Assembly: GCF_030324495.1 (NCBI RefSeq)
Contig: NZ_JACAGN010000019.1
Location: 1-36,096 of the forward strand
From: Myroides sp. 1354
GTDB lineage: Bacteria > Bacteroidota > Bacteroidia > Flavobacteriales > Flavobacteriaceae
Direction of reading: 5' to 3'
Length of the DNA: 36,096 bases
Positions 1-6,976 of the stretch are shown piece by piece. Below the pieces are notes generated by a model, which did no database searches, was not told where the DNA came from, and saw only the letters and a list, made by a program, of their open reading frames with translations. How positions within the stretch are numbered: position 1 is the stretch's first letter; the number at the start of each line of letters is the position of its first letter. Position numbers and translations under genes: made by a program.

Positions 1-76
1 GATACTCAAGCGGCCAACGAGGACGGACTGTAAATCCGTTGGGAAACCTTCGCAGGTTCGAATCCTGCTCTCCCCA
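1..76 (+). tRNA. tRNA-Tyr (GTA), 5' end cut by window edge
   Basis: The anticodon stem ACGGA/TCCGT encloses the loop CTGTAAA, giving anticodon GTA at 30-32. There is a long variable arm as in class II tRNA-Tyr, a T-arm with loop TTCGAAT, and the 3' acceptor strand TCTCCCC at 69-75 with discriminator A76. The window starts at about tRNA position 6, so roughly five bases of the 5' acceptor strand are missing. CCA is not encoded (ACACC follows), so it must be added post-transcriptionally. Confidence 0.95.
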
Positions 77-89
77 CACCGAAAAAAAA

Positions 90-116
90 AGCCTTCTAAT
101 TTTTATTAGAAGGCTT
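90..116. terminator. Rho-independent terminator, bidirectional
   Basis: The inverted repeat AGCCTTCTAAT / ATTAGAAGGCT closes a short T-rich loop, with an A-run before it and a T-run after it. It follows tRNA-Tyr directly on the plus strand and could also stop minus-strand transcripts coming from the tRNA-Cys-like gene. Confidence 0.85.
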
Positions 117-148
117 TTTTTGTTTACGGTTAACCGCAAACCATTTCG

Positions 149-218
149 AGGTTCCGACTGGATTCGAACCAATCTACTGATTATTGCGTAATCAGGCCTC
201 CCAATCGGCCACGGAACC
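149..218 (-). tRNA. tRNA-Cys-like gene (GCA), atypical or pseudo
   Basis: The reverse strand folds as a cloverleaf: acceptor GGTTCCG/CGGAACC, a 3-bp D stem GCC/GGC, anticodon stem TGATT/AATCA with loop ACGCAAT, a four-base variable loop, and T arm ATTGG/CCAGT with loop TTCGAAT. The anticodon by position is GCA (plus-strand 185-187) and the discriminator is U73, the main cysteine identity base. Two features are unlike a working tRNA-Cys: position 33 is C instead of the near-universal U, and the whole molecule is only 70 nt. It may be a decayed tRNA-Cys copy, or a tRNA with another role. CCA is not encoded. Confidence 0.7.
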
Positions 219-270
219 TTGTTTCGTCAATCATTCAATATACAAAATATTTTATTGATTTCCAAAATTG

Positions 271-428
271 TACGGGTGCATTGCCATGTACCCCTACGTA
301 CACGGGTGCATTGCCATGAATTCTCATATATACGGGTGCATTGCCATGCACCCCTACGTACACGGGGGCATTGCCAAAAATGTACGGGCGAATGGCAATT
401 CGCCCCTACGTACACGGAGACACTGCCA
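271..428 (-). repeat. Array of GTAG-headed REP-like palindromes
   Basis: Read on the minus strand, about six units occur. The best have a GTAG head, then a G-rich 8-bp stem with a 4-nt loop: stem GGGCGAAT/ATTCGCCC at 386-405, GGGTGCAT/ATGCACCC at about 334-353, and GGGTACAT/ATGCACCC at about 274-293. Units at 302-330, 361-376 and 410-428 are partial and share GGCAATG and CCCGTGTAC. Stem bases differ between units but pairing is kept, which suggests selection for the hairpin. This is the layout of REP elements linked to RAYT (TnpA-REP) transposases; no RAYT gene is in the window. The last partial unit lies inside the pyridoxal kinase gene. Confidence 0.8.
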
Positions 429-1245
429 ATATATCCCTTAAATCAAATTCACTTCTTCCTTCTTTTACCATACGACGCAAAACACGTTGAATCAACTGAC
501 TCGCTTGTTTCGCACAATCTTTATAATCCTCGTATTTCCTATACTTTAACACCAACACCAACGCTGCAAATAACTCTCCTGTCCCTGGTGGATCAACAGG
601 TACATAATCAATAGGGATTCCCTCATATTGCTCTTGTTGTTTTACAATAATATGCAACAATTGGTCATTGATTGTTACAAATCGACAGCCTGTTACCAAA
701 ATATCTTTTGTGTGCAACACAGCATGTTGCTGTATGCTTGTTCTTAGTTTTTCAAAGGTTTCAATTTTCTGATTTAAAAGGGTTTCCATCTCAAATTGAT
801 TGGGTGTCAATATATCCGCTAAAGGCAAGAGCTTCGTAATTAACGCTTGAGGCACTTCCTCTTTCACATAGAGTCCCTGAGGTTGATCTCCCATTACAGG
901 ATCACATAGATATACAATCTCGGGGTGACTTTCTTTTATTTTGACAATGAACTGCGCAGTAATCTCCACTAATGCAGCAGAACCTATATAACCAGTAACA
1001 ATCGTAGAAACTTCATCCAAAATATTCAATGCTAAGATTCCATCTAATATTTCTTGAAACAAATCAGCGGGTATGAGTCCCCCTCCTACTGTTGGCAGTC
1101 CAAATCGATTTGATAAAATTACGGTAGGCACTGCAATAACATCCAGTCCTGCTAATTGCAATACTAAAGAAGTCGTATTACTTCCCACATAACCATAAGC
1201 AACCTTACTGTGAATGACAATTGTCTTTTTGCTTTTTACTTCCAT
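406..1245 (-). CDS. Pyridoxal kinase (PdxK/PdxY family)
   Basis: ATP-dependent kinase of the ribokinase fold that phosphorylates pyridoxal, pyridoxine and pyridoxamine in PLP salvage. Visible marks are the N-terminal KKTIVIHSKVAYGYVGS (substrate site, GYVG typical of pyridoxal kinases), CDPVMGD in the middle, TPNQFE, and GTGELFAAL near the C-terminus. In the family the last motif normally reads GTGD, where Asp is the catalytic base; here it is Glu. The ATG at 1245 is preferred over an in-frame GTG at 1254. The gene starts 45 bp after the DegT aminotransferase stop, so the two are probably cotranscribed. Its last six residues (AVSPCT) and TAG stop lie in REP-like DNA. Confidence 0.85.
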   Translation of the reverse strand: MEVKSKKTIVIHSKVAYGYVGSNTTSLVLQLAGLDVIAVPTVILSNRFGLPTVGGGLIPADLFQEILDGILALNILDEVSTIVTGYIGSAALVEITAQFIVKIKESHPEIVYLCDPVMGDQPQGLYVKEEVPQALITKLLPLADILTPNQFEMETLLNQKIETFEKLRTSIQQHAVLHTKDILVTGCRFVTINDQLLHIIVKQQEQYEGIPIDYVPVDPPGTGELFAALVLVLKYRKYEDYKDCAKQASQLIQRVLRRMVKEGRSEFDLRDILAVSPCT

Positions 1246-1290
1246 CTGAATCACACAAATTAAATAACCAAACCACTCAATTTAAATCAA

Positions 1291-2439
1291 TTAAATGTAA
1301 TATTTTTGTTTTACTTCATCAATCACTTCTAGCAATTGAGTTGTAATAAACGTCATTTCCTCTTCCGTCAATTCGGTGTGAATCGGCAACGACAATACCT
1401 TGGAAACCAAATATTCTGTATGAGGTAAATCGTAGCTTCGATCTTGTAGATTTTTAAACATTTCTTGTTGATGGCAAGGAACGGGGTAATAAATCATCGT
1501 AGGTACTCCTCTTTTTGCCAGTGCTTCATGCACAGCATCTCGATCAATACCTTCTAGAATCAACGTGTATTGATGATAGACATGATGACTATAAGCTGGT
1601 TCAAATGGGGTACGTAGATGAGGGTGATTACCCAACACGCGATTGTAAAATGCTGCTACAGCCCTACGCTTGTCACAATATTGATCTAAATACTTAAGTT
1701 TAACCTTTAATACAGCAGCTTGTATACTATCCAATCGACTATTTACCCCCACTATTTCGTGATAATATCGCTTTTCAGAACCGTGATTGCATATTTTCAA
1801 CATCTTACTTGCTAATTCATCTGAATTCGTCATGATTACCCCACCATCACCATAAGCGCCTAAATTTTTAGACGGGAAAAAAGAAATACTGCTGATTGTT
1901 CCCATGGTTCCTGTTTTATGCATGCCGTCCAGCCCTACATAATGTCCACCTATACTCTGCGCATTATCTTCAATCACCGCAATATTATTCGCTTGAGCTA
2001 ATTCCATAATTGGCTCCATATTCGAACATTGACCATACAAATGCACGGGAATAATCACTTTTGTTTTTGGCGTAATAGCTTGTTGTACACTTTCAATATT
2101 CACTGTAAAAGTATCTGGATCAACATCAACAAATACAGGAGTTAATCCCAACAAGGCAACAACCTCTACTGTAGCGATAAACGTAAAAGAAGGTGTAATT
2201 ACCTCATCTCCTGGTTGGAGATCCAGAGCCATTAAAGCAATCTGTAGAGCATCTGTTCCATTCGCACAAGGAATAACATGCTTAGCCTTAGTATAAGCAG
2301 CCAGTTTATCCGTAAATTCCTTCACTACAGGTCCATTTATAAATGCGGCACTATCCATCACTTCTTTGATTGCAGCATCGATCTCGGTTTGAATGTTTTG
2401 ATACTGCCTTTTAAGGTCAACCATTTGTATTGTATTCAT
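1291..2439 (-). CDS. DegT/DnrJ/EryC1/StrS-type PLP aminotransferase
   Basis: A 382-aa PLP-dependent sugar aminotransferase of the kind that puts an amino group on a nucleotide-linked keto-sugar for surface glycans. Seen: CANGTDALQIAL at about 58-69 (PLP phosphate binding), HLYGQ at 133-137, EDNAQSIGG at about 157-165, and FFPSKNLGAYGDGG at 187-200 with K191 as the expected Schiff-base lysine. Length is normal. The substrate cannot be read from sequence. It sits between glyA and pyridoxal kinase, not next to sugar-nucleotide genes, although another DegT protein lies in the polysaccharide locus at 34630. Probably in one transcript with the kinase. Confidence 0.88.
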   Translation of the reverse strand: MNTIQMVDLKRQYQNIQTEIDAAIKEVMDSAAFINGPVVKEFTDKLAAYTKAKHVIPCANGTDALQIALMALDLQPGDEVITPSFTFIATVEVVALLGLTPVFVDVDPDTFTVNIESVQQAITPKTKVIIPVHLYGQCSNMEPIMELAQANNIAVIEDNAQSIGGHYVGLDGMHKTGTMGTISSISFFPSKNLGAYGDGGVIMTNSDELASKMLKICNHGSEKRYYHEIVGVNSRLDSIQAAVLKVKLKYLDQYCDKRRAVAAFYNRVLGNHPHLRTPFEPAYSHHVYHQYTLILEGIDRDAVHEALAKRGVPTMIYYPVPCHQQEMFKNLQDRSYDLPHTEYLVSKVLSLPIHTELTEEEMTFITTQLLEVIDEVKQKYYI

Positions 2440-2529
2440 ATTGAAAGTAGTATATTCGTTTGTAAAAATTAGCTAGGATTGTCAACCCTTAGATTGAAAT
2501 ATTTCTTAGTTTTGTTTCGTTTATACGCA

Positions 2530-2537
2530 CAAAAGTA
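2530..2537 (-). promoter_or_regulatory. -7 box ahead of DegT aminotransferase
   Basis: The minus strand reads TACTTTTG, matching the Bacteroidota -7 consensus TAnnTTTG. It is followed by TGCG, much as the glyA box at 4052 is followed by TGCT. No clear TTG at the -33 position was found, and the implied leader is about 85 nt. Confidence 0.45.
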
Positions 2538-2633
2538 CGAGCTATTTGGATTAGTATTCTACACCAGTTTTCAACTTCTTAATAGTCCAGATAATATAGT
2601 TATCCATTTCAAACCTAGGTCTCCTTTCTCTAT

Positions 2634-2663
2634 AAAAAAGCCCCGCAATACTTGTTGCGAGGC
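2634..2663 (-). terminator. Terminator of glyA (first copy)
   Basis: On the minus strand the stem GCCTCGCAA / TTGCGGGGC (one mismatch) with loop CAAGTA is followed by a run of T. It lies about 50 bp past the stop of the 2711-3991 gene and separates it from the aminotransferase. Confidence 0.8.
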
Positions 2664-2710
2664 ACATTACATAACAAATCAGATTCATTGCACGCTATAG
2701 AACTACGCGT

Positions 2711-3991
2711 TTAATGGGCAAACATAGGATACTCCTGCATCATACGTTGCACCTCCTCTTTTATTTGACGGTGTTTTACCGCATTGTCTTTGTTTTTTAA
2801 TACTTCGTGAATTAATTCGACAATTGTATACATGTCTTTTTGCAACAAGCCACGGGTCGTAATAGCTGGTGTACCAACACGAATTCCAGATGTAATCGCC
2901 GTAGACTGTTGATCATAGGGAATCATATTTTTATTCAGGGTAATTCCCGCTTGCTCTAAAATTCCTTCCGCTTCTTTCCCAGTAATACCTTTACTACTCA
3001 AATCAATCAGCATCAAATGATTATCCGTTCCCCCTGAAACAACAGTATAACCTTTATCTAGAAAAGCCTGAGCCATGGCGCGACTATTCTTTTGAATCTG
3101 TTGAGCGTAATTAGTAAAACCATCCGTCAGAATCTCATTAAAAGCAACCGCTTTGGCTGCTATGGTATGCATTAAAGGTCCTCCTTGATTACCTGGAAAT
3201 ACAGAAGAATCTAATACAGAAGACATGAGGCGAACCTCTCCTTTCGCATTTTTTAATTGCAAAGGATTTTCAAAATCATTTCCCATTAAAATTACGCCAC
3301 CACGGGGTCCACGCAAGGTTTTATGTGTTGTGGTCGTAACGATATGACAATGCGCAAGGGGATCACTGAGTAATCCTTTAGCGATTAATCCCGCTGGATG
3401 TGCCATATCAGCTAATAGAATTGCTTGCACACTATCGGCAATTTGTCGAAATCGCTTATAATCAATTTCTCGTGAATATGCACTTGCACCTGCAATAATC
3501 ATCTTGGGTTTTTCTTTTAATGCGATAGCTTGTATTGCATCATAATCCAATACTCCCGTTTCTCGTTCTACCCCATAAAAAACAGGTTGATATAGTTTTC
3601 CTGAAAAATTAACTGAAGATCCGTGCGTTAAATGTCCTCCATGAGTCAAATCAAACCCTAAAATTGTATCCCCCGGTTGTAAACAAGCAGAAAGAACAGC
3701 AAAATTAGCCTGAGAACCAGAGTGCGGTTGTACATTGGCATAAGTAGCACCAAAAATAGCTTTGATACTCTCAATCGCCATATTCTCAACCAAATCTACA
3801 TATTCACAGCCACCATAATAGCGTCTGCTTGGGTAACCTTCTGCATATTTATTGGTTAAAATAGAACCATTGGCTCTTAATACCTCATCACTTACAAAAT
3901 TTTCGGATGCAATAAGTTCCAACGATTCTCGTTGTCTTGTCTCTTCTCTTTTAATCAATTCAAATAGAAGTTTGTTGTTGTAGTTGTTCAT
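2711..3991 (-). CDS. glyA: Serine hydroxymethyltransferase, first copy
   Basis: PLP enzyme that interconverts serine plus tetrahydrofolate with glycine plus 5,10-methylene-THF, in the cytoplasm. Seen: [10 protein letters not shown] at 25-34, [15 protein letters not shown] at 47-61, QPHSGSQAN at 88-96, ADMAHPAG at 194-201 (D195 and H198 around PLP) and [10 protein letters not shown] at 219-228 with Schiff-base K224. The 426-aa length is normal. It is clearly related to, but diverged from, the copy at 24973-26247, which has the N-terminus and ADISHPAG usual in flavobacteria. All active-site residues are kept, so it should be functional. It has its own promoter and terminator, and lies upstream of two other PLP-related genes. 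Confidence 0.93.
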   Translation of the reverse strand: MNNYNNKLLFELIKREETRQRESLELIASENFVSDEVLRANGSILTNKYAEGYPSRRYYGGCEYVDLVENMAIESIKAIFGATYANVQPHSGSQANFAVLSACLQPGDTILGFDLTHGGHLTHGSSVNFSGKLYQPVFYGVERETGVLDYDAIQAIALKEKPKMIIAGASAYSREIDYKRFRQIADSVQAILLADMAHPAGLIAKGLLSDPLAHCHIVTTTTHKTLRGPRGGVILMGNDFENPLQLKNAKGEVRLMSSVLDSSVFPGNQGGPLMHTIAAKAVAFNEILTDGFTNYAQQIQKNSRAMAQAFLDKGYTVVSGGTDNHLMLIDLSSKGITGKEAEGILEQAGITLNKNMIPYDQQSTAITSGIRVGTPAITTRGLLQKDMYTIVELIHEVLKNKDNAVKHRQIKEEVQRMMQEYPMFAH

Positions 3992-4051
3992 GTTTGTTGA
4001 ATTAGATTGTAGTTAAACTATTCGGTCAAAGGTTTTTACTTTATTTGAGCA

Positions 4052-4084
4052 CAAAAGTAGACCTTAAATGGAGCAGTAAGACAA
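4052..4084 (-). promoter_or_regulatory. Promoter of glyA (first copy)
   Basis: The minus strand carries TTG at 4084-4082 and TACTTTTG at 4059-4052, with a 22-nt spacer. This fits the Bacteroidota -33 TTG / -7 TAnnTTTG pattern. The leader to the ATG at 3991 would be about 55 nt. Confidence 0.65.
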
Positions 4085-4154
4085 CTCAGTTTTAGAATCA
4101 ATGGTAGTCCAGATAAGGCAAAGAGAATAATTATCTTCTTTATTAGAATTAACT

Positions 4155-4162
4155 TACATTTG
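4155..4162 (+). promoter_or_regulatory. -7 box ahead of bPH_4 membrane protein
   Basis: TACATTTG matches TAnnTTTG and lies 26 bp before the ATG at 4189. No TTG is seen at the expected -33 distance. Confidence 0.5.
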
Positions 4163-4188
4163 AGTTTTATTCTTTCTTTTTAGTCCAT

Positions 4189-4623
4189 ATGAAAATAAAA
4201 TACAGAAGTAAAATATCCCTCCTTTTGGCTATATGCCTTAGTGTAGCAGGAATAGGATGTCTTGTAGCGGCTTTTTTCTCACCTGAAAGGATTATTAGTC
4301 TTGTGCTTATAGTGACCGCTTTTTTTATAGGTGATTTGTATGTACGCACCTATTATGAAATTGATACTGTAGCACAAACACTGCATATTAGAAGCAGTTT
4401 TTTATTAAACCAAACACTAACTATCAGTAGCATTCGAAAGATAGAAGAATCAAACAGTTTACTAAGTGCACCTGCTTTATCGATGGATCGACTGGAAGTT
4501 CACTTTAATATTTATGATAGTATTTTACTTTCACCTAAAGACAAAAACGACTTTATAACTACCTTACAAAAAATACATCCCGACTTGATTTATATCGAGA
4601 AAAAAAATAAAAAATCCCTTTAA
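4189..4623 (+). CDS. Small membrane protein with bacterial PH domain (bPH_4-like)
   Basis: A 144-aa protein of unknown function. Two membrane segments are visible at about 9-30 and 35-52, joined by a short SPER loop, followed by a soluble region of about 85 residues. YEIDTVAQTLHIRSSFL, then ISSIRKIEESNS, LSAPALSMDRLEV and LSPKDKNDFI are the hallmarks of the bPH_4 family (formerly DUF1200), a PH-like fold on a short membrane anchor. The family has no established role. The gene stands alone between divergent glyA and convergent hmp, and its stop codon is inside the shared terminator hairpin. Confidence 0.78.
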   Translation: MKIKYRSKISLLLAICLSVAGIGCLVAAFFSPERIISLVLIVTAFFIGDLYVRTYYEIDTVAQTLHIRSSFLLNQTLTISSIRKIEESNSLLSAPALSMDRLEVHFNIYDSILLSPKDKNDFITTLQKIHPDLIYIEKKNKKSL

Positions 4624-4646
4624 CCTACAAAGTCAAAGGGATTTTT
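4611..4646. terminator. Bidirectional terminator between bPH_4 protein and hmp
   Basis: AAAATCCCTTT and AAAGGGATTTTT form an 11-bp stem with A- and T-runs on either side. The upstream arm overlaps the last codons and stop of the plus-strand gene; it can also serve hmp, which ends at 4667 on the minus strand. Confidence 0.85.
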
Positions 4647-4666
4647 GTATTGAACTTATCTTGACT

Positions 4667-5863
4667 TTACACCTGCAGGGAAGCAGGACCAAATTCTTCA
4701 AAGAAAATCGATGCTTTATCAACTTTTTGATCCACTAAATACTGATAGTGTTTTTCAATAAAGCCACGAGGTCCGCAAATGTAATATTCCGCATTTTGAG
4801 ATACAACAGCATCATTTACTTGAGCGAGCTCAACCCAACCTTGATTCACATGCGCTTCAGTCTCATCTACGACATCATAGAAAATATGCTGTTTGACATT
4901 CACATGCTCTTGCACCACTTCTGCTAGTCTATCCTTAAAAGCGTGAACTTCCGCTTCTCTACAACCGTGAATCCACTGAACAACAGCTCCTTCTTGTTGA
5001 ATCAACGATTCTAACATCGATAGCAGTGGTGTTTGTCCGATGCCTCCACTAATAAATACTTTCATTTTCTCAAGGTTGTCTTGCAATACAAATACCCCTG
5101 AAGGAGCGGATAAATCAACCAAATCTCCAACTTGGACGACTTGATGCAAACGATTGCTAATGAGTCCATCGGGATGTTGGCTTCCACTTTCTCTTTTCAC
5201 AGAGATGCGGTAGTATAGACCATTCGGAGCACAAGAAATACTGTATTGTCTTGGCTGCAAGAGATTCAACTCAGGTAAAAACATGCGCAAACTCACATAT
5301 TGACCGGGTTTAAAATCGGCAATAGCCCCTTGATCTGCGGGATACAAATAAAAAGAAGTGATTTCACTCGATTCGACTACTTTATCCTTTACAATAAAAG
5401 GTCTCCAACCCGTCCATCCTCCTTTTTCACTCACTTTTTGATTGTAGATATTTTGCTCGTGACCGCTCATTAAATCCGCTAATTCTTGATAAGCCACGGC
5501 CCAAGCTTCTAGTAAATCTGTTGTAGCCAACTCGCCCAACACTTCTTTAATTGAAGCTATCAAATGCTTTCCTACGATGGCATAATGTTCTGCACGTATA
5601 TCCAAACTCGTATGCTTATGTCCGATTGAATCAACAACTGGGAATAATACGCTTGGATTTTCAATGTGTTCCGCATAGGCTAAAACTGCCATAGCCAAAG
5701 CCGTTTGTTGCTTTTCATTTTGTTGATTCCCTCGATTAAAAACATGTTGTAACTCAGGATTGTGTTGAAACATGCGTTGATAAAAATGTTTGGTTAGCAC
5801 TACCCCGTGCTCACGCAAAATAGGAACGGTCGATTTTACGAGTTCTTGTTGATTTGTTGTCAT
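4667..5863 (-). CDS. hmp: Flavohaemoprotein, nitric oxide dioxygenase
   Basis: Converts NO plus O2 to nitrate using NAD(P)H, so it detoxifies nitric oxide in the cytoplasm. The N-terminal globin domain (about 1-138) has Y28 in HFYQRMF, equivalent to the B10 tyrosine, and KHTS with H84 as likely proximal haem ligand. The FAD domain has the RQYS motif near residue 206, and the NAD domain has SGGIGQTPLL and YICGPRGFI. Length (398 aa) is standard and all three domains are present. An Rrf2-family NsrR-like regulator is encoded just upstream on the same strand, and two matching operator-like palindromes lie between them, so expression is very likely NO-induced. Confidence 0.95.
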   Translation of the reverse strand: MTTNQQELVKSTVPILREHGVVLTKHFYQRMFQHNPELQHVFNRGNQQNEKQQTALAMAVLAYAEHIENPSVLFPVVDSIGHKHTSLDIRAEHYAIVGKHLIASIKEVLGELATTDLLEAWAVAYQELADLMSGHEQNIYNQKVSEKGGWTGWRPFIVKDKVVESSEITSFYLYPADQGAIADFKPGQYVSLRMFLPELNLLQPRQYSISCAPNGLYYRISVKRESGSQHPDGLISNRLHQVVQVGDLVDLSAPSGVFVLQDNLEKMKVFISGGIGQTPLLSMLESLIQQEGAVVQWIHGCREAEVHAFKDRLAEVVQEHVNVKQHIFYDVVDETEAHVNQGWVELAQVNDAVVSQNAEYYICGPRGFIEKHYQYLVDQKVDKASIFFEEFGPASLQV

Positions 5864-5890
5864 TGGTCTTTAGTTTTAAATTACAAGATA

Positions 5891-5910
5891 AAAAGAGTTT
5901 TTTATCTTTT
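5891..5910. promoter_or_regulatory. Operator-like site 2 in hmp promoter region (NsrR-type)
   Basis: An imperfect palindrome with arms AAAAGA and TCTTTT and an 8-nt centre. It has the same 20-nt length and outer arms as the perfect site at 5955-5974. It is next to a near-consensus -7 sequence (minus TATCTTG at 5890-5884), a position where a bound repressor would block hmp transcription. Confidence 0.55.
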
Positions 5911-5951
5911 ATTTTAATATACCTTTTGAAACGTGGTACTATCAAAATACA

Positions 5952-5977
5952 AATAAAAGATATAAATATCTTTTATT
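5952..5977. promoter_or_regulatory. Perfect palindromic operator between nsrR-like gene and hmp
   Basis: Two perfect 12-bp arms, AATAAAAGATAT and ATATCTTTTATT, are separated by AA. The core AAAAGATATAAATATCTTTT resembles the AAGAT...ATCTT shape of NsrR operators. It is 88 bp upstream of the hmp start and 26 bp after the regulator's stop. Confidence 0.75.
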
Positions 5978-6003
5978 CAACTAAAACTGACTTAAATTTT
6001 AAT

Positions 6004-6441
6004 TTATTTATTCAAAGTAAAAGCTCCATCAATAAGACCTTGATTGAACTGACCAATTGTAGTTGTTCTTAAAACTTGAGCTAAATTATCTCTAATCTGC
6101 TTAAAATCATGATGTAAAGGACATGGATTAGTTTCGGAGCAATAGCTCAAGCCCATGGCACAGCCAACAAAGAGTTCTTTACCTTCCACGGCTTCAACAA
6201 TTTCCGCTAAAGGGCGATTAAAATCTTCTTTTTCAAGATAAAACCCTCCATTGGGTCCTTTTGTCGATTGAATAAGCCCTTCCCTACTTAATTTCTGGAG
6301 GATCTTGGCTAAAAAGTGTTCGGGAGAATTGACTTCTTGCGCAATTTCTTTTATTCCTGATTTATAGCCTTGCTCACTTCGCTTGGCAATGTATAAAACC
6401 GCTCGTAATGCATATTCACAAGTTTTCGAAAAAATTCCCAT
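6004..6441 (-). CDS. Rrf2-family Fe-S regulator, NsrR-like
   Basis: A 145-aa Rrf2 protein. The winged-helix part is at about 1-70 (YALRAVLYIAK, IKEIAQEVNSPEHFLAKILQKL, GLIQSTKGPNGGFYL). Three cysteines, C94, C101 and C107, sit in FVGCAMGLSYCSETNPCPLH, the arrangement that binds an iron-sulphur cluster in NsrR and IscR. Its position immediately upstream of hmp, with paired palindromes between, argues for an NO sensor that represses hmp and is relieved when NO damages the cluster. It could instead be an IscR-like regulator, but no isc or suf gene is present. Confidence 0.85.
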   Translation of the reverse strand: MGIFSKTCEYALRAVLYIAKRSEQGYKSGIKEIAQEVNSPEHFLAKILQKLSREGLIQSTKGPNGGFYLEKEDFNRPLAEIVEAVEGKELFVGCAMGLSYCSETNPCPLHHDFKQIRDNLAQVLRTTTIGQFNQGLIDGAFTLNK

Positions 6442-6466
6442 ACCTTCTTTTCTTGTATATTTTGTA

Positions 6467-6482
6467 TCCTACAAAGGTAGGA
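6467..6482 (-). promoter_or_regulatory. Promoter and possible operator of the Rrf2 gene
   Basis: Minus-strand TACCTTTG at 6479-6472 matches TAnnTTTG. It is covered by an inverted repeat, TCCTAC-AAAG-GTAGGA, which could allow autoregulation. No -33 TTG is seen at the proper distance. Confidence 0.5.
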
Positions 6483-6539
6483 CAATTCCTTCATATTCTA
6501 TGCATTATGGCATCAATTGAATCATTACCTGTCCAACTT

Positions 6540-6965
6540 CTATTTTAAATACTTCACTAAGTACTTTGGTACCTCTTCATACCCTTGTCGAAAATAGAAA
6601 TCATGTGCCTTTGTTCTGCGACTATGACTGTGTAATTCGATGCGGTCACAGCCCATTTGTCTGGCTAAAGCTGAAACGTAATCCTCTACCATTTTTCCAA
6701 TTCCCTTACTTCTTACCTTTTCATCCACTGCAAAATAACTAATGCGCATAAAATCACCACGCACTGCTAATTGGGGAATAAGATGCAAAGAAATAAAGCC
6801 AACAACTTCTTCTTGATCAACAACAACTAACAATTTTTCTTGCTGATTTTGGTTCATCTTTGCAATTTTTGCAGGTAAAAAATCTAAGGTATCTGGGTAG
6901 CCCATTTGATCTAATAGAGTTGCAACAACGGTTGCATCTTCTATCTGCATTGTTCTTATTTTCAT
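6540..6965 (-). CDS. GNAT family N-acetyltransferase
   Basis: A 141-aa acetyl-CoA-dependent acetyltransferase of unknown substrate. The fold is recognisable from MKIRTMQIEDA at the start, VVGFISLHL, and the acetyl-CoA pyrophosphate loop RSKGIGKMVEDYV at about 94-106, followed by ELHSHSRRTKAHDFYFRQGYEEV, as in aminoglycoside- and small-molecule-type GNATs. It begins 11 bp after the lipoprotein gene and is probably the last gene of the three-gene operon that starts at 8623. Confidence 0.85.
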   Translation of the reverse strand: MKIRTMQIEDATVVATLLDQMGYPDTLDFLPAKIAKMNQNQQEKLLVVVDQEEVVGFISLHLIPQLAVRGDFMRISYFAVDEKVRSKGIGKMVEDYVSALARQMGCDRIELHSHSRRTKAHDFYFRQGYEEVPKYLVKYLK

Positions 6966-6976
6966 CTCTACACTTT

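Noticed and set aside
271..428. CRISPR array
   Set aside because: Units are palindromes of about 27 bp that join directly or differ in length and completeness; there are no uniform unique spacers and no cas gene.
219..614. Plus-strand 131-aa frame with repeated VHCH
   Set aside because: It translates the REP units and then runs antisense through the pyridoxal kinase gene.
406..3991. A dedicated PLP operon of three genes
   Set aside because: A strong terminator at 2634-2663 separates glyA from the aminotransferase, so only the last two genes are likely cotranscribed; the grouping may be coincidence.
3992..4188. Riboswitch (glycine or THF type) ahead of the first glyA
   Set aside because: A 197-bp gap exists, but I found no conserved riboswitch core; the promoter leaves only about 55 nt of leader.
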